A stretch of 45,772 nt of DNA from a virus, in IMG/VR virus record IMGVR_UViG_3300045049_000036, positions 1-45,772 of that record. The stretch is one strand, 5' to 3'. This document shows positions 22,566 through 31,892 of the stretch, in pieces (positions within the stretch are counted from its first letter, which is position 1; each line of letters opens with the position of its first letter). Made by a program: the position numbers and the translations under genes. A model generated the notes under the pieces. It did no database searches. It was not told where the DNA came from and saw only the letters and a list, made by a program, of their open reading frames with translations.

Positions 22566-24320
22566 TTAGAACGTAGAAGTACCGAGCTGAACGCCGGAGT
22601 AATAGGCGAACGCAGGATTGTTTATCAGAGTAGTAACAGGACGACGCGCTGTTACCGCGATGCTCATCGATCCTGGAGTAGCAACAGAATATGGAGAACC
22701 TGTCATCGCAAATGTTAAACGGAACTGATAGGCTCCTCCACCTATAGTCTTACCTTCTAACTTCCACGTAGCTGTCGACGACAGGGCTGCAATCGTGTAG
22801 CTATAGGTATAGAGCTGACGTAGAGTGCTATCCATGTTAGCCACCCCATAAGATGAGCCGGCCCCTACTCCAGTGTTAGACGCATAGGTGGTTCCTCGAT
22901 CAACAACTATAGAGCCGACGTTTGTAAACAAAGTCTGCCATCCGGTAAAGAATGAAGATGCGTTGTTCGATGTTCCCGTAATGGTCAGTGCTCCGCCCCC
23001 GTTTGCAAGACCCAAACGTGTGTTCTCGTCAGGTTCGCTGGCAGTAAAGTCGTAATAAACAGTTGTCGAAAACGGTAGAGTCCGTGAACGATTCAGTGCC
23101 GCAACTGTTGCTGTCTCAAGATACGAGAGATTGACGTTATTTCGTGATCCATCAAGATTAGATTCAATAGCATTGACGATATATCCAAAATTCTGCATCG
23201 ACAAATACATGCCGATGCCATTCTGATTGCTCGGATCAACAATCCAGCTATCATCCAAAATCTGATTGATCTGTGTCGTAGAATAGTTCTGCAGCGTCAT
23301 CAGCTTACGCAACGAGGATGACAACAGAGTCCAGTCAGACAACATCGGTCTGCTAGTCAATGTCGGAATAGCAACTTGATTGATGCCCGCATTTGTCGCG
23401 CTGTAGGTCCCACTTGGAACGCTCCAGAAACGATTGAAATCTGCTGCAAGTTTGTTGTAGTCCCGCATTGTTGCCAATGGGATCTCACAACATGCGCCTT
23501 CATCTTCCCATACAGAGAACGCTCCTGATGGGGTGTATCCGAGAGTGCCTGTCCACGTAAGTTCGTTAGCGCCAGAAGAGCTGCTAATACGGCGAATATC
23601 ACCAGTAGAGAACTTGATGATATAGCGACTAGTTGATTCTGGCAGATTATACTTTGTTGCGTCAAGCGAAGGATGCGTGAACCCACTTGTGGTCATCACA
23701 CATCCGCCGTCTGTCGTATTGGCAGAAAATAGTTTTCTATATCCGACTACAGCCCATTCTGTATCTGAATCACGAATGACTAAGATTGAATCACCGCTGT
23801 AGTTCGATTCATGAACAATCGCAGCATTGGCATCATCCAGTTGATCCACTGGAGGAAACAAAGAAGTCCACCCCGGAACTTCCAACAACGTCATTGGATC
23901 GGATACTTGCACCACGCAGATTGCGGGTGCTTGCGCCAACTTCAAACGCGCGTGAATTCGATAACGGTTACCTGATTGAGTGCCAACTGCACGAATCTTT
24001 TCTTGCAAGTTACTAAATACACAAACAGCGAGCAGAACGTTTGATGGATCGTACAATCCAATTTCACCAAACATGAAGTCGCCGATATTGATATCGATCG
24101 GCAAAACAACGTCGATCGTATCATTATCTACAATCGTGTAAGTAGATGGAACTCCTGTGTAAAGAACACTTCCTTGCAAGGAAGTCTGTGAGCGAGATGG
24201 ATTATATCCGTAGCCGCCACCAACACGGAAACTTTGAATGACAATCTTTGGACCAGTTGGCGAGGCTAGAGATGCTTGCGCCAATCCTGCGTCAGTAAAC
24301 AGAAACCCGGAATTAGACAT
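22566..24320 (-). CDS. Tail fibre or baseplate-proximal adaptor, collar-type N-terminus
   Basis: The product is 584 residues from the ATG at 24320 with GAGGA upstream. The N-terminus (FTDAGLAQASLASPTGPKI ... FMFGEIGLYDPSNVLLAV) shares the layout of the DUF3751/collar fibre domain and of the following fibre protein, which suggests duplication. The C-terminal half is beta-rich (TTVYYDFTASEPDEN, WKLEGKTIGGGAYQF). Because it directly follows the gpI-like baseplate gene, it is the likeliest fibre to attach to the baseplate. Confidence 0.75.
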   Translation of the reverse strand: MSNSGFLFTDAGLAQASLASPTGPKIVIQSFRVGGGYGYNPSRSQTSLQGSVLYTGVPSTYTIVDNDTIDVVLPIDINIGDFMFGEIGLYDPSNVLLAVCVFSNLQEKIRAVGTQSGNRYRIHARLKLAQAPAICVVQVSDPMTLLEVPGWTSLFPPVDQLDDANAAIVHESNYSGDSILVIRDSDTEWAVVGYRKLFSANTTDGGCVMTTSGFTHPSLDATKYNLPESTSRYIIKFSTGDIRRISSSSGANELTWTGTLGYTPSGAFSVWEDEGACCEIPLATMRDYNKLAADFNRFWSVPSGTYSATNAGINQVAIPTLTSRPMLSDWTLLSSSLRKLMTLQNYSTTQINQILDDSWIVDPSNQNGIGMYLSMQNFGYIVNAIESNLDGSRNNVNLSYLETATVAALNRSRTLPFSTTVYYDFTASEPDENTRLGLANGGGALTITGTSNNASSFFTGWQTLFTNVGSIVVDRGTTYASNTGVGAGSSYGVANMDSTLRQLYTYSYTIAALSSTATWKLEGKTIGGGAYQFRLTFAMTGSPYSVATPGSMSIAVTARRPVTTLINNPAFAYYSGVQLGTSTF

Positions 24321-24363
24321 GTGGTCCTCTTTGGTATTTGAATCAAATTAGCGCACCGGCCTT

Positions 24364-25095
24364 TTACACCGATTCGATTACCATCAACACTTCAAATATT
24401 GGAAATCCAACAACTATATGGGCAAGTACTGGATCGTCCACCGAATGGATATTCAGGTTTCCTTCGAGAACCACATCTTTCAATACTAAATTGAAATTCG
24501 CAATTGTGTAGAAAAGACGAACCAACTTGGTCAGGCTAGGACTTGTGAACTTGAATGGATCGATTACAACGTTGACATGGGTGGTTGGAAACCAAGTACC
24601 GGCTTGCCAAACAGGAGATCCTATCCCAGGGTCTCCTTCAGGTAAGAAGGTGCCATACGATTTCCAGTCCAACGCATCTGCTGAATTAGACCATAGATTC
24701 TCTACCGAACACGCCGTATTCAGAACAAAACCCAAGAAGTCAATGAAATCGGGCTTTCCTTTGGAGTACCAATAGAGAGCAACGTTCCGCACAATTCGTT
24801 GATAGTCCTCAGACTCAATCTGATCAGTTTCTTGATAATCGAACCCGAGTTGAATAGCTTGCTTAATCAAGATCTCTTTTTCAGGAATCTCGAAATCGTC
24901 TATGGACAGAAGTTCACCACTATTAACTTTATCCAACGCAGTTGTTGTCAACAGCCACAAGAAACGTAGTTTGGACAACCATATTGTAGGATCGTCCACT
25001 GCTGTCTCAAATACTGCATCTATGAAGGAGATTAAGTCTTCCCAAATTGGGACATCCTCCATGTACGGAGGCAGGAGCACTGAACGATCAGTCAT
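24364..25095 (-). CDS. Baseplate protein, gpI-like
   Basis: The product is 243 residues from the ATG at 25095, 7 bases after the stop of the gpJ-like gene. It begins LPPYMEDVPIWEDLISFIDAVFE, with an acidic helical N-terminal half and a beta-rich C-terminal half (TTHVNVVIDP, FNLVLKDVVLEG). Immediately after a gp6/J-like wedge protein and before the fibres, this position is taken by P2 gpI-like proteins, which join the wedge to the fibres. The call rests mainly on context and size. Confidence 0.65.
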   Translation of the reverse strand: MTDRSVLLPPYMEDVPIWEDLISFIDAVFETAVDDPTIWLSKLRFLWLLTTTALDKVNSGELLSIDDFEIPEKEILIKQAIQLGFDYQETDQIESEDYQRIVRNVALYWYSKGKPDFIDFLGFVLNTACSVENLWSNSADALDWKSYGTFLPEGDPGIGSPVWQAGTWFPTTHVNVVIDPFKFTSPSLTKLVRLFYTIANFNLVLKDVVLEGNLNIHSVDDPVLAHIVVGFPIFEVLMVIESV

Positions 25096-25101
25096 GATTA
25101 G

Positions 25102-26811
25102 TTAACTACGAATATTACGATTTGTGTACTGCATCGTCAGGTTGATTGCAGTCAAATTCGGATAGTAAGCAGAGATAGTCGACTCAACAGGTACTGGAGG
25201 AGTAGGAGTCACTGCTCCGGTATCAGTGTATGTAAGAACGTTTCCCGGACTGGCAACTAGACCTAATGCAGGTCCTGTGATGCGACCCCAGACTCCATAG
25301 TTCGCGGCGTTAGGAACGCTCGGCCAATTTAGTAGAATTGCAGAGTTGTTAGCCGTAGTCGTAATAGACGCCCATTTTGCTGGTGCGGATGATCCACCCA
25401 GAGTGGAACTCACATTGATAGAATAGTCATAAGTTCCAATCGGAAGTGTTCCACCACCGAGCACCTCTGTCAAGGTGGGGGCTTCAACACCCAATGTAGA
25501 GAGCGCATAATCTATTGTGGGGCTAATAAGTTGGACAAACTCCACGTTAGAATCTGCTTCCTTGATTGTAGTGATGATGTCAGACATGTATATGTCTAAT
25601 CCAATCGATCCTTGACGTAATGCAAATAGATTTTGCAACGCTGCCTCAATCTCAGCCTGAACGTTTGTCAAGTTTGAGAACGTCTTACAGCTAACTATGG
25701 CGGTTACTGTAATGTTTACTGGTTGTGGATCACTACGAACAATGCGTGTACTGTACATTGTGCTATCGTTGAACCACGTTTCAAAATTGCTCCAGTCTGT
25801 TGGACTCCACGAACTTTCTGTCAGCAAAGACACTTTCATGGTGTTCATCCAGTTCAAGGCATAGGGATTTATTTCACGTTGAGACAAGACACGGGCATCA
25901 ATCACACCTGGATACTGAAGCGGCAGCGCCTTGTACTGAGTACCAGTCACTGCGCTATCAAACGCACCGAATAGAGCTGGAGTGACGTTCTTAAAGATGA
26001 CATAATCTGGCTCATTTCCACCGCCAGAAGGTCCACCTGATGGAGTTCCGCTTACAGTCGGGTCGCCATCCATTACGATTTGTTTGTTTTGCGTGACGAT
26101 GTTTGTCCCGTCTTGGCCAGCAGTCACTACATAGGTTAATTGAACAACATCATTGGCTCCAGGCTTTGATCCGTAGATGTCGTTCCCAAACAGGACAATC
26201 ATTCTCCCGTCTGGCAGTGTGAAATCTTGTACGCCAGCTTGACCTTTCTTTGTCCAAAGGCCTTTGATTATGACTGGAACGCTAACGTTGTTAATCAACA
26301 ACAAAACGTCAGTGTTAGACACTTGGAAACTATCTTCGGCACTGACAAATGCCTGGAAATCGGTTCCTTGCCCATACGCTGATTTGGTTACAACAGATCC
26401 TTGATATAGAGTGACAGATCGTGGGGTATTGGCAACAAACGTCAACGCATCTCTGTTGAACCAATTTGTGCCAGCCCCAACAAATTGAGTGTATGGATCA
26501 ATTGTTCGACTTGAGGTCGAAGTCATGTTGAAGGTGATCGATGCAGGGGATTTTCGTGCTACTCGAACACCCGCATAATTGGTTGCGGCGTAAAGGCTAT
26601 CTGCGTTCTTCGCGCTGTCTGGAAAGGCCTCTTGATACGAGCTCTCAATAGCGAATTGGGAATACGCACCAATGGCTGCGATCATTTCGATGATCGTTTG
26701 TCCTGTAGCTCCAGTTATACGATCTGTCCATGTGGGATATGTAGCTGCTTGAGTTTGAAGTTGTGAAACAAGCGAATCCCAGTCAGGGGCGATGTTTGAT
26801 AGTTGCATCAT
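25102..26811 (-). CDS. Baseplate wedge protein, gp6/gpJ-like, with inserted Ig/FN3-like domain
   Basis: The product is 569 residues from the ATG at 26811 with AAGGA upstream. The N-terminal TIIEMIAAIGAYSQFAIE and later segments (ARKSPASITFNM, VSCKTFSNLTNVQAEIEAALQ) match the gpJ/gp6 baseplate wedge family that forms the ring around the hub. Residues about 443-541 (EAPTLTEVLGGGTLPIGTYDY ... NWPSVPNAANYGVWGR ... TYTDTG) form an Ig/FN3-like domain placed near the C-terminus; the same type of domain occurs in the tail sheath of this phage. It lies between gp25-like and gpI-like genes, as usual. Confidence 0.85.
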   Translation of the reverse strand: MMQLSNIAPDWDSLVSQLQTQAATYPTWTDRITGATGQTIIEMIAAIGAYSQFAIESSYQEAFPDSAKNADSLYAATNYAGVRVARKSPASITFNMTSTSSRTIDPYTQFVGAGTNWFNRDALTFVANTPRSVTLYQGSVVTKSAYGQGTDFQAFVSAEDSFQVSNTDVLLLINNVSVPVIIKGLWTKKGQAGVQDFTLPDGRMIVLFGNDIYGSKPGANDVVQLTYVVTAGQDGTNIVTQNKQIVMDGDPTVSGTPSGGPSGGGNEPDYVIFKNVTPALFGAFDSAVTGTQYKALPLQYPGVIDARVLSQREINPYALNWMNTMKVSLLTESSWSPTDWSNFETWFNDSTMYSTRIVRSDPQPVNITVTAIVSCKTFSNLTNVQAEIEAALQNLFALRQGSIGLDIYMSDIITTIKEADSNVEFVQLISPTIDYALSTLGVEAPTLTEVLGGGTLPIGTYDYSINVSSTLGGSSAPAKWASITTTANNSAILLNWPSVPNAANYGVWGRITGPALGLVASPGNVLTYTDTGAVTPTPPVPVESTISAYYPNLTAINLTMQYTNRNIRS

Positions 26812-26822
26812 AATGACTGTCC

Positions 26823-27236
26823 TTATTTTCTCATAGCGAAGGAGAAATTCCCCTGCTGATCTAGACCTACGATGTTATAGACTACCTGTACTTGGAACGC
26901 AGCTAGTGCCACATTTGTGTCAACGCGAGTACGGCTTTGATCCACTTCGATCCGCGGCTCCCAACGTTGAATAGCTTGCACAAGAACCATTCGGATCTTG
27001 TTAGCTGTGATGTAATCCATAGGTTCTTCGAGTAGATTCATCAATCCAGTTCCATATTCTGGTTGGAAGATTGGACCACGCGCACCTATGTTACAGCGGA
27101 ACAAATTGTACAGACTATTGTTGATAGCTTGGATGTTTGCAACAAGATCAGGCTTTCCATTGATATCGATCTGCGTATTGACATCCAACCAGACCACTCC
27201 AGTAGTCTGATATTGTGGAAGTGATATAGTAGCCAT
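26823..27236 (-). CDS. Baseplate wedge protein, gp25/gpW-like lysozyme-fold
   Basis: The product is 137 residues from the ATG at 27236. NIQAINNSLYNLFRCNIGARGPIFQPEYGT followed by ANKIRMVLVQAIQRWEPRIEV is the gp25-like family pattern, including the EPRI motif. In T4 this protein nucleates sheath polymerisation at the wedge. No catalytic role is expected. It lies between PAAR and gp6/J-like genes, the standard order. Confidence 0.9.
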   Translation of the reverse strand: MATISLPQYQTTGVVWLDVNTQIDINGKPDLVANIQAINNSLYNLFRCNIGARGPIFQPEYGTGLMNLLEEPMDYITANKIRMVLVQAIQRWEPRIEVDQSRTRVDTNVALAAFQVQVVYNIVGLDQQGNFSFAMRK

Positions 27237-27238
27237 GA

Positions 27239-27502
27239 TTAATCGGCAAAAACACCGCTATCGCCAGTTGCAGTATGACCGCATGACGCTGAATCACCTG
27301 CGCGACATACCCCTACACCATTGATAAACACTCCAGACGAAGCAGTAGCCATTGTCGGATGTGAGTGCGGTCCCGTTCCATGTGGAGCTACTGGACCACC
27401 AAGAACTTCTACCAATGCTCCGTTTACATAGACATGTGAATTGCTTCCCTGCAACAACGTTCCACCTGCTGTGTCTACACCTACTCTTGCTATTCCTGGC
27501 AT
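27239..27502 (-). CDS. PAAR-repeat spike tip protein
   Basis: The product is 87 residues. The ATG at 27502 is chosen because GAGG of the TTGAGG stretch lies 6 bases upstream; an ATG at 27508 would be too close. MPGIARVGVDTAGG, SSHV/NSHVYVNG, GPHSHPTM and the C-terminal CGHTATGDSGVF are typical PAAR features, with His and Cys residues able to bind the metal ion at the tip of the spike. PAAR proteins sharpen the membrane-piercing spike and may carry effectors, but none is attached here. Confidence 0.85.
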   Translation of the reverse strand: MPGIARVGVDTAGGTLLQGSNSHVYVNGALVEVLGGPVAPHGTGPHSHPTMATASSGVFINGVGVCRAGDSASCGHTATGDSGVFAD

Positions 27503-27510
27503 AACCATCC

Positions 27511-28137
27511 TCAATTTGTGTGATCAATACGTGGTGCATTGTCTGTGATACTTGTATCCGAATGCTGAGTCATTGCACCTTCACTAGTAAATGACATGGC
27601 TCCGCCTGTAGAGAATGACATATCATCATCGCTATGAAAGTTGCTCTTTCCGGGTGTCGTAACCCAGAAGTCCCCGTTGTGATTCACAGTAAATACAAAG
27701 CCACTTACATGCTGGAACTTTACCTGCGGATCAACATCGTCTGTCGTATCAATGAAGAATAAGTTACCTTGCGGGTCTTTCCATCCATAACGTTTCAGGT
27801 AGTTGGTGACGAAATCATTAACGCGTTCATCAAGCTGATGTGGATATCCATCGTACATTGGATATAGAGGATTTCCCCTCTGAAAGAACACGTTGATCTC
27901 AGTTCCAATTGGCGGCACGAGGCCAAACACTCCAAAATCCGCAGTGTTAGGGAACCAGCCTGCCTTCTTTGGGCTAACCCACGGGAAATTAGTTGGATCA
28001 CCTTCAAAGATATCAGGAATGCTTACTTTAACTCGTTCCATCTTCTTTGGATCATCGTTGACTACAACTTTACCAATGAAGTACACACCTTCTAGGTCTG
28101 TGTTTTCTATATCCTGTGTTGCGCCTCTGAATCCCAT
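27511..28137 (-). CDS. Baseplate spike protein, gp5/gpV-like OB domain
   Basis: The product is 208 residues from the ATG at 28137 with GAGG upstream. Residues about 15-95 (GVYFIGKVVVNDDPKKMERVKVSIPDIFEG ... PPIGTEINVFFQRGNP) are the OB-fold of phage baseplate spike proteins. The C-terminal 60 residues (FWVTTPGKSNFHSDDDMSF ... GAMTQHSDTS) form a short repetitive beta-helix needle. It lacks a lysozyme domain, unlike T4 gp5. It sits between the hub and the PAAR tip, as expected. Confidence 0.85.
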   Translation of the reverse strand: MGFRGATQDIENTDLEGVYFIGKVVVNDDPKKMERVKVSIPDIFEGDPTNFPWVSPKKAGWFPNTADFGVFGLVPPIGTEINVFFQRGNPLYPMYDGYPHQLDERVNDFVTNYLKRYGWKDPQGNLFFIDTTDDVDPQVKFQHVSGFVFTVNHNGDFWVTTPGKSNFHSDDDMSFSTGGAMSFTSEGAMTQHSDTSITDNAPRIDHTN

Positions 28138-28144
28138 TTGGACC

Positions 28145-29266
28145 TCATACTTGGGTATCTTCGCGAATAGCGTTTGTGCCTTGACGAAAACATTCCACCT
28201 TTTGGTAGAAGTTCATGTTCTCTACGTAGACGACTTTGCTAGTCAACATGTACTTACCGCTCATTGCTTTTACCGAAGGTGCTCCTGGATTAGACAAATC
28301 ACAAGTAATGATGTCTAATAGATTGGCAGTCACCAGCTTTGGAGTGATAAACTCAACTCCAGTGGCAAAGAAGTTCGCAAGTCTCTCGTTTTGATATTTG
28401 GCTTTCTCGTAACTTTGACTTACATTCCCCACATCTATTGGAGAGAATGTGACTCTGTTCTGTGTCAGGCTCTTAACAAACGCCGAATTCAACATAAGCT
28501 TTCGCGTATTCTTTCTAACTTCCAAGTCTTTGGTGAAGTCATCATCCTTAAGAAATGACTGTCGTACTTGTTTGTCCTTGTAGCCAGACGTTGCGTTCTG
28601 AAAGCCTGCCTTGTTTATTACATTGAAGTCCGTTATCACATCTTGATTCTGGTCGCCAATGTTAGAGAACGACTGTGCAATTTGAAACTTCGTAAAGTCC
28701 GATACGTTACGCACTTTCATGGTCTTATCGAGCTGCACTCCCATTTGAATACAACTCTGATCATCTATATATGAGCGACCAACTACATAACGTGCGAACT
28801 CAGCACGACGACGATTTCGCGGAATCCAAATCTGTTGGTCGTTTGTTTTCACCCCATCGTATGTCATACTGCATACGTCACACATCTGACTCAACAGAGA
28901 ACTTGATGTGTCATTCACAATCTCATTTGTCGATTCCGTCCAATAGCGCGGTATGTCTAGATACGCATGTATGAGATACGAAGTGACGCCATTTTCTATG
29001 ATTGCTTTGTGAGAAAACAAACGGAATGGATAGATGATCTTTTTAGATTGGATGCCGATCGAGACAACGATCGTATCACCGTCGACCAATACTTCATTGC
29101 GTGTAAAGAACCTATTGATGTCCTTAATGCGAAGTGTCATCATTGGAACATACAACCTCACTGATTCAACAACGTGAAAGAAATCAATGAGGTTGCTTTC
29201 CAATTCTACTGACTTACCCCCAATCGCCATCTGGAAGTCCAGTCGGTCCTTGATTGAGTAAGACAT
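28145..29266 (-). CDS. Baseplate hub protein, gp27/gpD-like
   Basis: The product is 373 residues from the ATG at 29266 with AAGGAG upstream. It begins with a two-domain beta-rich region (VELESNLIDFFHVVESVRLYV, then DTIVVSIGIQSKK) and has the LLSQMCDVCSM and FVKSLTQNRVTFSPIDVG regions of hub proteins of the gp27/gpD kind. Its position between gp53-like and gp5-like genes supports this. It would form the trimeric hub that joins the tube to the spike. Confidence 0.8.
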   Translation of the reverse strand: MSYSIKDRLDFQMAIGGKSVELESNLIDFFHVVESVRLYVPMMTLRIKDINRFFTRNEVLVDGDTIVVSIGIQSKKIIYPFRLFSHKAIIENGVTSYLIHAYLDIPRYWTESTNEIVNDTSSSLLSQMCDVCSMTYDGVKTNDQQIWIPRNRRRAEFARYVVGRSYIDDQSCIQMGVQLDKTMKVRNVSDFTKFQIAQSFSNIGDQNQDVITDFNVINKAGFQNATSGYKDKQVRQSFLKDDDFTKDLEVRKNTRKLMLNSAFVKSLTQNRVTFSPIDVGNVSQSYEKAKYQNERLANFFATGVEFITPKLVTANLLDIITCDLSNPGAPSVKAMSGKYMLTSKVVYVENMNFYQKVECFRQGTNAIREDTQV

Positions 29267-29275
29267 ACGTGCTCC

Positions 29276-29620
29276 TTATACAATCACAGTCGAATTAGTG
29301 ATGTTTTCATCCTGACTAGTCAGGAAATTGTTGATATCGTTGATTGAGGGTAAGCGCAGGACAGTCCCTGGAGCTATCTCATCAATCGGATTCAGGATAC
29401 CATTGTACAGGCAGAGTATCCACCAATAGTCGCGATCTCCATAGATTGAAAACGCCAGTCCTGGGGCGTTTGCTCGATCCGTGTACGTCACGACATACTG
29501 CTGCCTAGGTTGCACCAAGAACTTGATGTTCTTGTACTTGGCGCTTAGATAGTTAAGACGATTTGAATCAACACTTGGCTTCAGGTAGGAAGCTCTGTGC
29601 AAATCAATGAACGCAGCCAT
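29276..29620 (-). CDS. Baseplate wedge protein, gp53/LysM-like
   Basis: The product is 114 residues from the ATG at 29620. The C-terminal segment YGDRDYWWILCLYNGILNPIDEIAPG then TVLRLPSINDIN is a LysM-like module as in T4 gp53 and P2 gpX, where it clamps the wedge or hub rather than binding peptidoglycan. It lies between gp48/54-like and hub genes. The call is from motif and order. Confidence 0.8.
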   Translation of the reverse strand: MAAFIDLHRASYLKPSVDSNRLNYLSAKYKNIKFLVQPRQQYVVTYTDRANAPGLAFSIYGDRDYWWILCLYNGILNPIDEIAPGTVLRLPSINDINNFLTSQDENITNSTVIV

Positions 29621-29625
29621 GATAG

Positions 29626-30600
29626 TTAGACGTTAGAATCACCAAAACCGGCATCACTGGAAGAACGTGCCAACAGTGCGTCGCGCGCGTTGCCAAATCC
29701 TGTAAGACCAGAACCCGACGATCCTTCTTGTGCAGAAGGGAACATGCTTTCGATATCGCGTTCTGTAGGCGTATAAAACGTACGGAACTGAACGACTACC
29801 GTTGCACGCAGCGGATTCTTATCGGGACCTAACACAACATCAAATGTTGGGCTCACATCGGTCACCACAACAGATGGAAAATATTGGAATTGACCGATAT
29901 ACAAACTGATGTTGTTTTTGACGCTGTTGACGATGGCGTTTGATACGGGCTTTGCCACATCGTTAGCTGTTTTCACCGCTCCATTAATTAGCGTAGAAAG
30001 TGCTCCTCCTGCGCCACCCCCGGAGAATATTGTCTTTCCGGCATCCATAAGTGTCGACGTAACGTCAGAGACAGCATTGGCTCCTATTTTCAATACATCA
30101 GTTACACCACCAGAGTTGAGAACTTTCTGTGGGTCGAGACGTGGTCCTGGAGCTTCTAGCAGACCCCCACCTTGTGGGTCTTTAGGCATCATGAGTTTCA
30201 TCAAGTCTTTGATGGGTTTCATGACGTCTGTAACACCACTAGACTGAGCCTGGAAAATCAGAGGCAATGAAAATTGGATATAAGAACCGCCTTGCCACAC
30301 TTGGATAGTCAATGCTTGTGTTGTTAAGCTGATGCCAGCGAAACGCGCGATCGAACCAAGATTTGGCATTCCGGTTCCAAGACCTTGTGCGAACGGTGTG
30401 TCATAGTTAGCGTTTATATCGACGTTCACTTGTTCAGGCAACCATGCTTCAACCAAGATGTTTTGTTCCTGGCAAACAATGAATGCCTTATATGCCAACT
30501 CCTTGATGTTCTCTTCTTTATTTCCATCAGAAGATCTACCTAAGTCGGCTAATGAATCTGTAAGTGGCTTGGAGAGAACTTCTCCGAATGTACTTGCCAT
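29626..30600 (-). CDS. Baseplate tube-initiator protein, gp48/gp54-like
   Basis: The product is 324 residues from the ATG at 30600 with AGGTG upstream. The C-terminus ends FRTFYTPTERDIESMFP, the region that characterises the T4 gp48/gp54 family, which caps the baseplate and starts tube growth. The two tube-fold halves are separated by a Gly/Ala/Ser-rich insert (about 160-235). A following Gly/Ser-rich tail of 25 residues is probably disordered. Confidence 0.7.
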   Translation of the reverse strand: MASTFGEVLSKPLTDSLADLGRSSDGNKEENIKELAYKAFIVCQEQNILVEAWLPEQVNVDINANYDTPFAQGLGTGMPNLGSIARFAGISLTTQALTIQVWQGGSYIQFSLPLIFQAQSSGVTDVMKPIKDLMKLMMPKDPQGGGLLEAPGPRLDPQKVLNSGGVTDVLKIGANAVSDVTSTLMDAGKTIFSGGGAGGALSTLINGAVKTANDVAKPVSNAIVNSVKNNISLYIGQFQYFPSVVVTDVSPTFDVVLGPDKNPLRATVVVQFRTFYTPTERDIESMFPSAQEGSSGSGLTGFGNARDALLARSSSDAGFGDSNV

Positions 30601-30608
30601 GATTGCAC

Positions 30609-31874
30609 CTAAGAATTGATGACGTAGACTCGATCGTCGCGCCCTCGTATAAGTTGAATGGATTGTTCTTGTTTTAGAGGTAGATGCAAATACGCTGCCG
30701 TATCTTGATCTACGTTACTTGTCCCAATATCGGTTGTGATATCAGGAGCCCTTTCATAATGAGCAGTTACTTCTCCTACTGGTTGAGAAATTGCTCTAGC
30801 AACATTTCCTACACTTCTGTTGTCTTGAGTAGTGCCAGATGTTGCAACGTTCGTGCCAGTTCGATTAATGCTGGCTTTCTGTCTGTCGGGGGTAACGACA
30901 GAAACTTGAATGTTCTTCGGACTTGCAGTAGACTCCGCGTATTGTGAATCGAGGTTGGGATCTGCGTCTTTCGCATAACTAAGGATCTTTCCTTCCTGCT
31001 TTGCTAAGATCTGTCTAAGCGTTAGCGGTTTAGTCTGATCACCTCTCTCGAAGAATACATTCGGATTTGCTTTTGCAGCCTTAGGAAATAATTCTGATCC
31101 TAGGGCGTTTGGACTTTTTTCTGTTGCTTTCAAAAAGCGAAGTGCCCCAGACGGTCCTAGAAAATAGCCCATATAGACTTCACCATACGAAGGCTTGCGT
31201 CCCAATCCTCGTTGTAAAGTTTCGTTGATGTCACGAACATAAAGTCCAGCAACTTGAGCACTTTTACGAGGATCGTTTCGATCTTGTGATGTATAGTCAA
31301 GTTTGTATTGATCACACAGATATTTCCAAGTGGAATCTGTGAACTGAAACAAACCTACTGCACTTGACGTAGTCGCTGAAGCTGTCTGCCTGAATGATGA
31401 TTCGGCCCCCGCAACTGCATATAACAATGCGTAGTCAACATTACGCCCAGAAGAAGCTTGCCGTATAGCGTCTTGAACGTCTTTATTAGGACGTGCTCCA
31501 TGCAGATTTTTAGGGACTTCTGGTGTAGTAAGAGGACTTGGACCTATCTGACTACCAATTGCTTCTTGTTCTTGTTGTTTTTCTTCCTTAGACTTAAATA
31601 GGTCTTTACTCCAGTCAGTGCCTTTATCCAGCAACGATGGCATTTCCTTACCATCAGGGCCCGAATGTGTAGTAACAAGAAAGGTTCCAATCGCAGCCGC
31701 TACGGCAGAAGATCCTGCTATCAGAGACTTGGTTAAAAGCTCTTGCCCACTTTGTTGCCGATCTTCAGAACTACCATGAAAGTCTAGGACATGTTTAATT
31801 GTTTCACTTCGTTTTCTGTCTGCATCAAACATTGATAACAGTCGAGAGGCGACTGCATTTCGAACTTCAAACAC
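30609..31874 (-). CDS. Virion protein with lytic transglycosylase (SLT) domain
   Basis: The start is a GTG at 31874 with GGGAGG 6 bases upstream; the product is 421 residues. A hydrophobic segment lies at about 50-68. The SLT domain spans about 130-270: YALLYAVAGAESSFRQTA contains catalytic Glu158, followed by SAVGLFQFTDSTWKYL and the usual GEVYMGYFLGPSGALRFL. Such proteins travel in the tail and open peptidoglycan as the genome enters. It lies next to the tape measure, which carries a second peptidoglycan-active domain. Confidence 0.85.
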   Translation of the reverse strand: MFEVRNAVASRLLSMFDADRKRSETIKHVLDFHGSSEDRQQSGQELLTKSLIAGSSAVAAAIGTFLVTTHSGPDGKEMPSLLDKGTDWSKDLFKSKEEKQQEQEAIGSQIGPSPLTTPEVPKNLHGARPNKDVQDAIRQASSGRNVDYALLYAVAGAESSFRQTASATTSSAVGLFQFTDSTWKYLCDQYKLDYTSQDRNDPRKSAQVAGLYVRDINETLQRGLGRKPSYGEVYMGYFLGPSGALRFLKATEKSPNALGSELFPKAAKANPNVFFERGDQTKPLTLRQILAKQEGKILSYAKDADPNLDSQYAESTASPKNIQVSVVTPDRQKASINRTGTNVATSGTTQDNRSVGNVARAISQPVGEVTAHYERAPDITTDIGTSNVDQDTAAYLHLPLKQEQSIQLIRGRDDRVYVINS

Positions 31875-31892
31875 AGAACACCTCCCTTTCTG

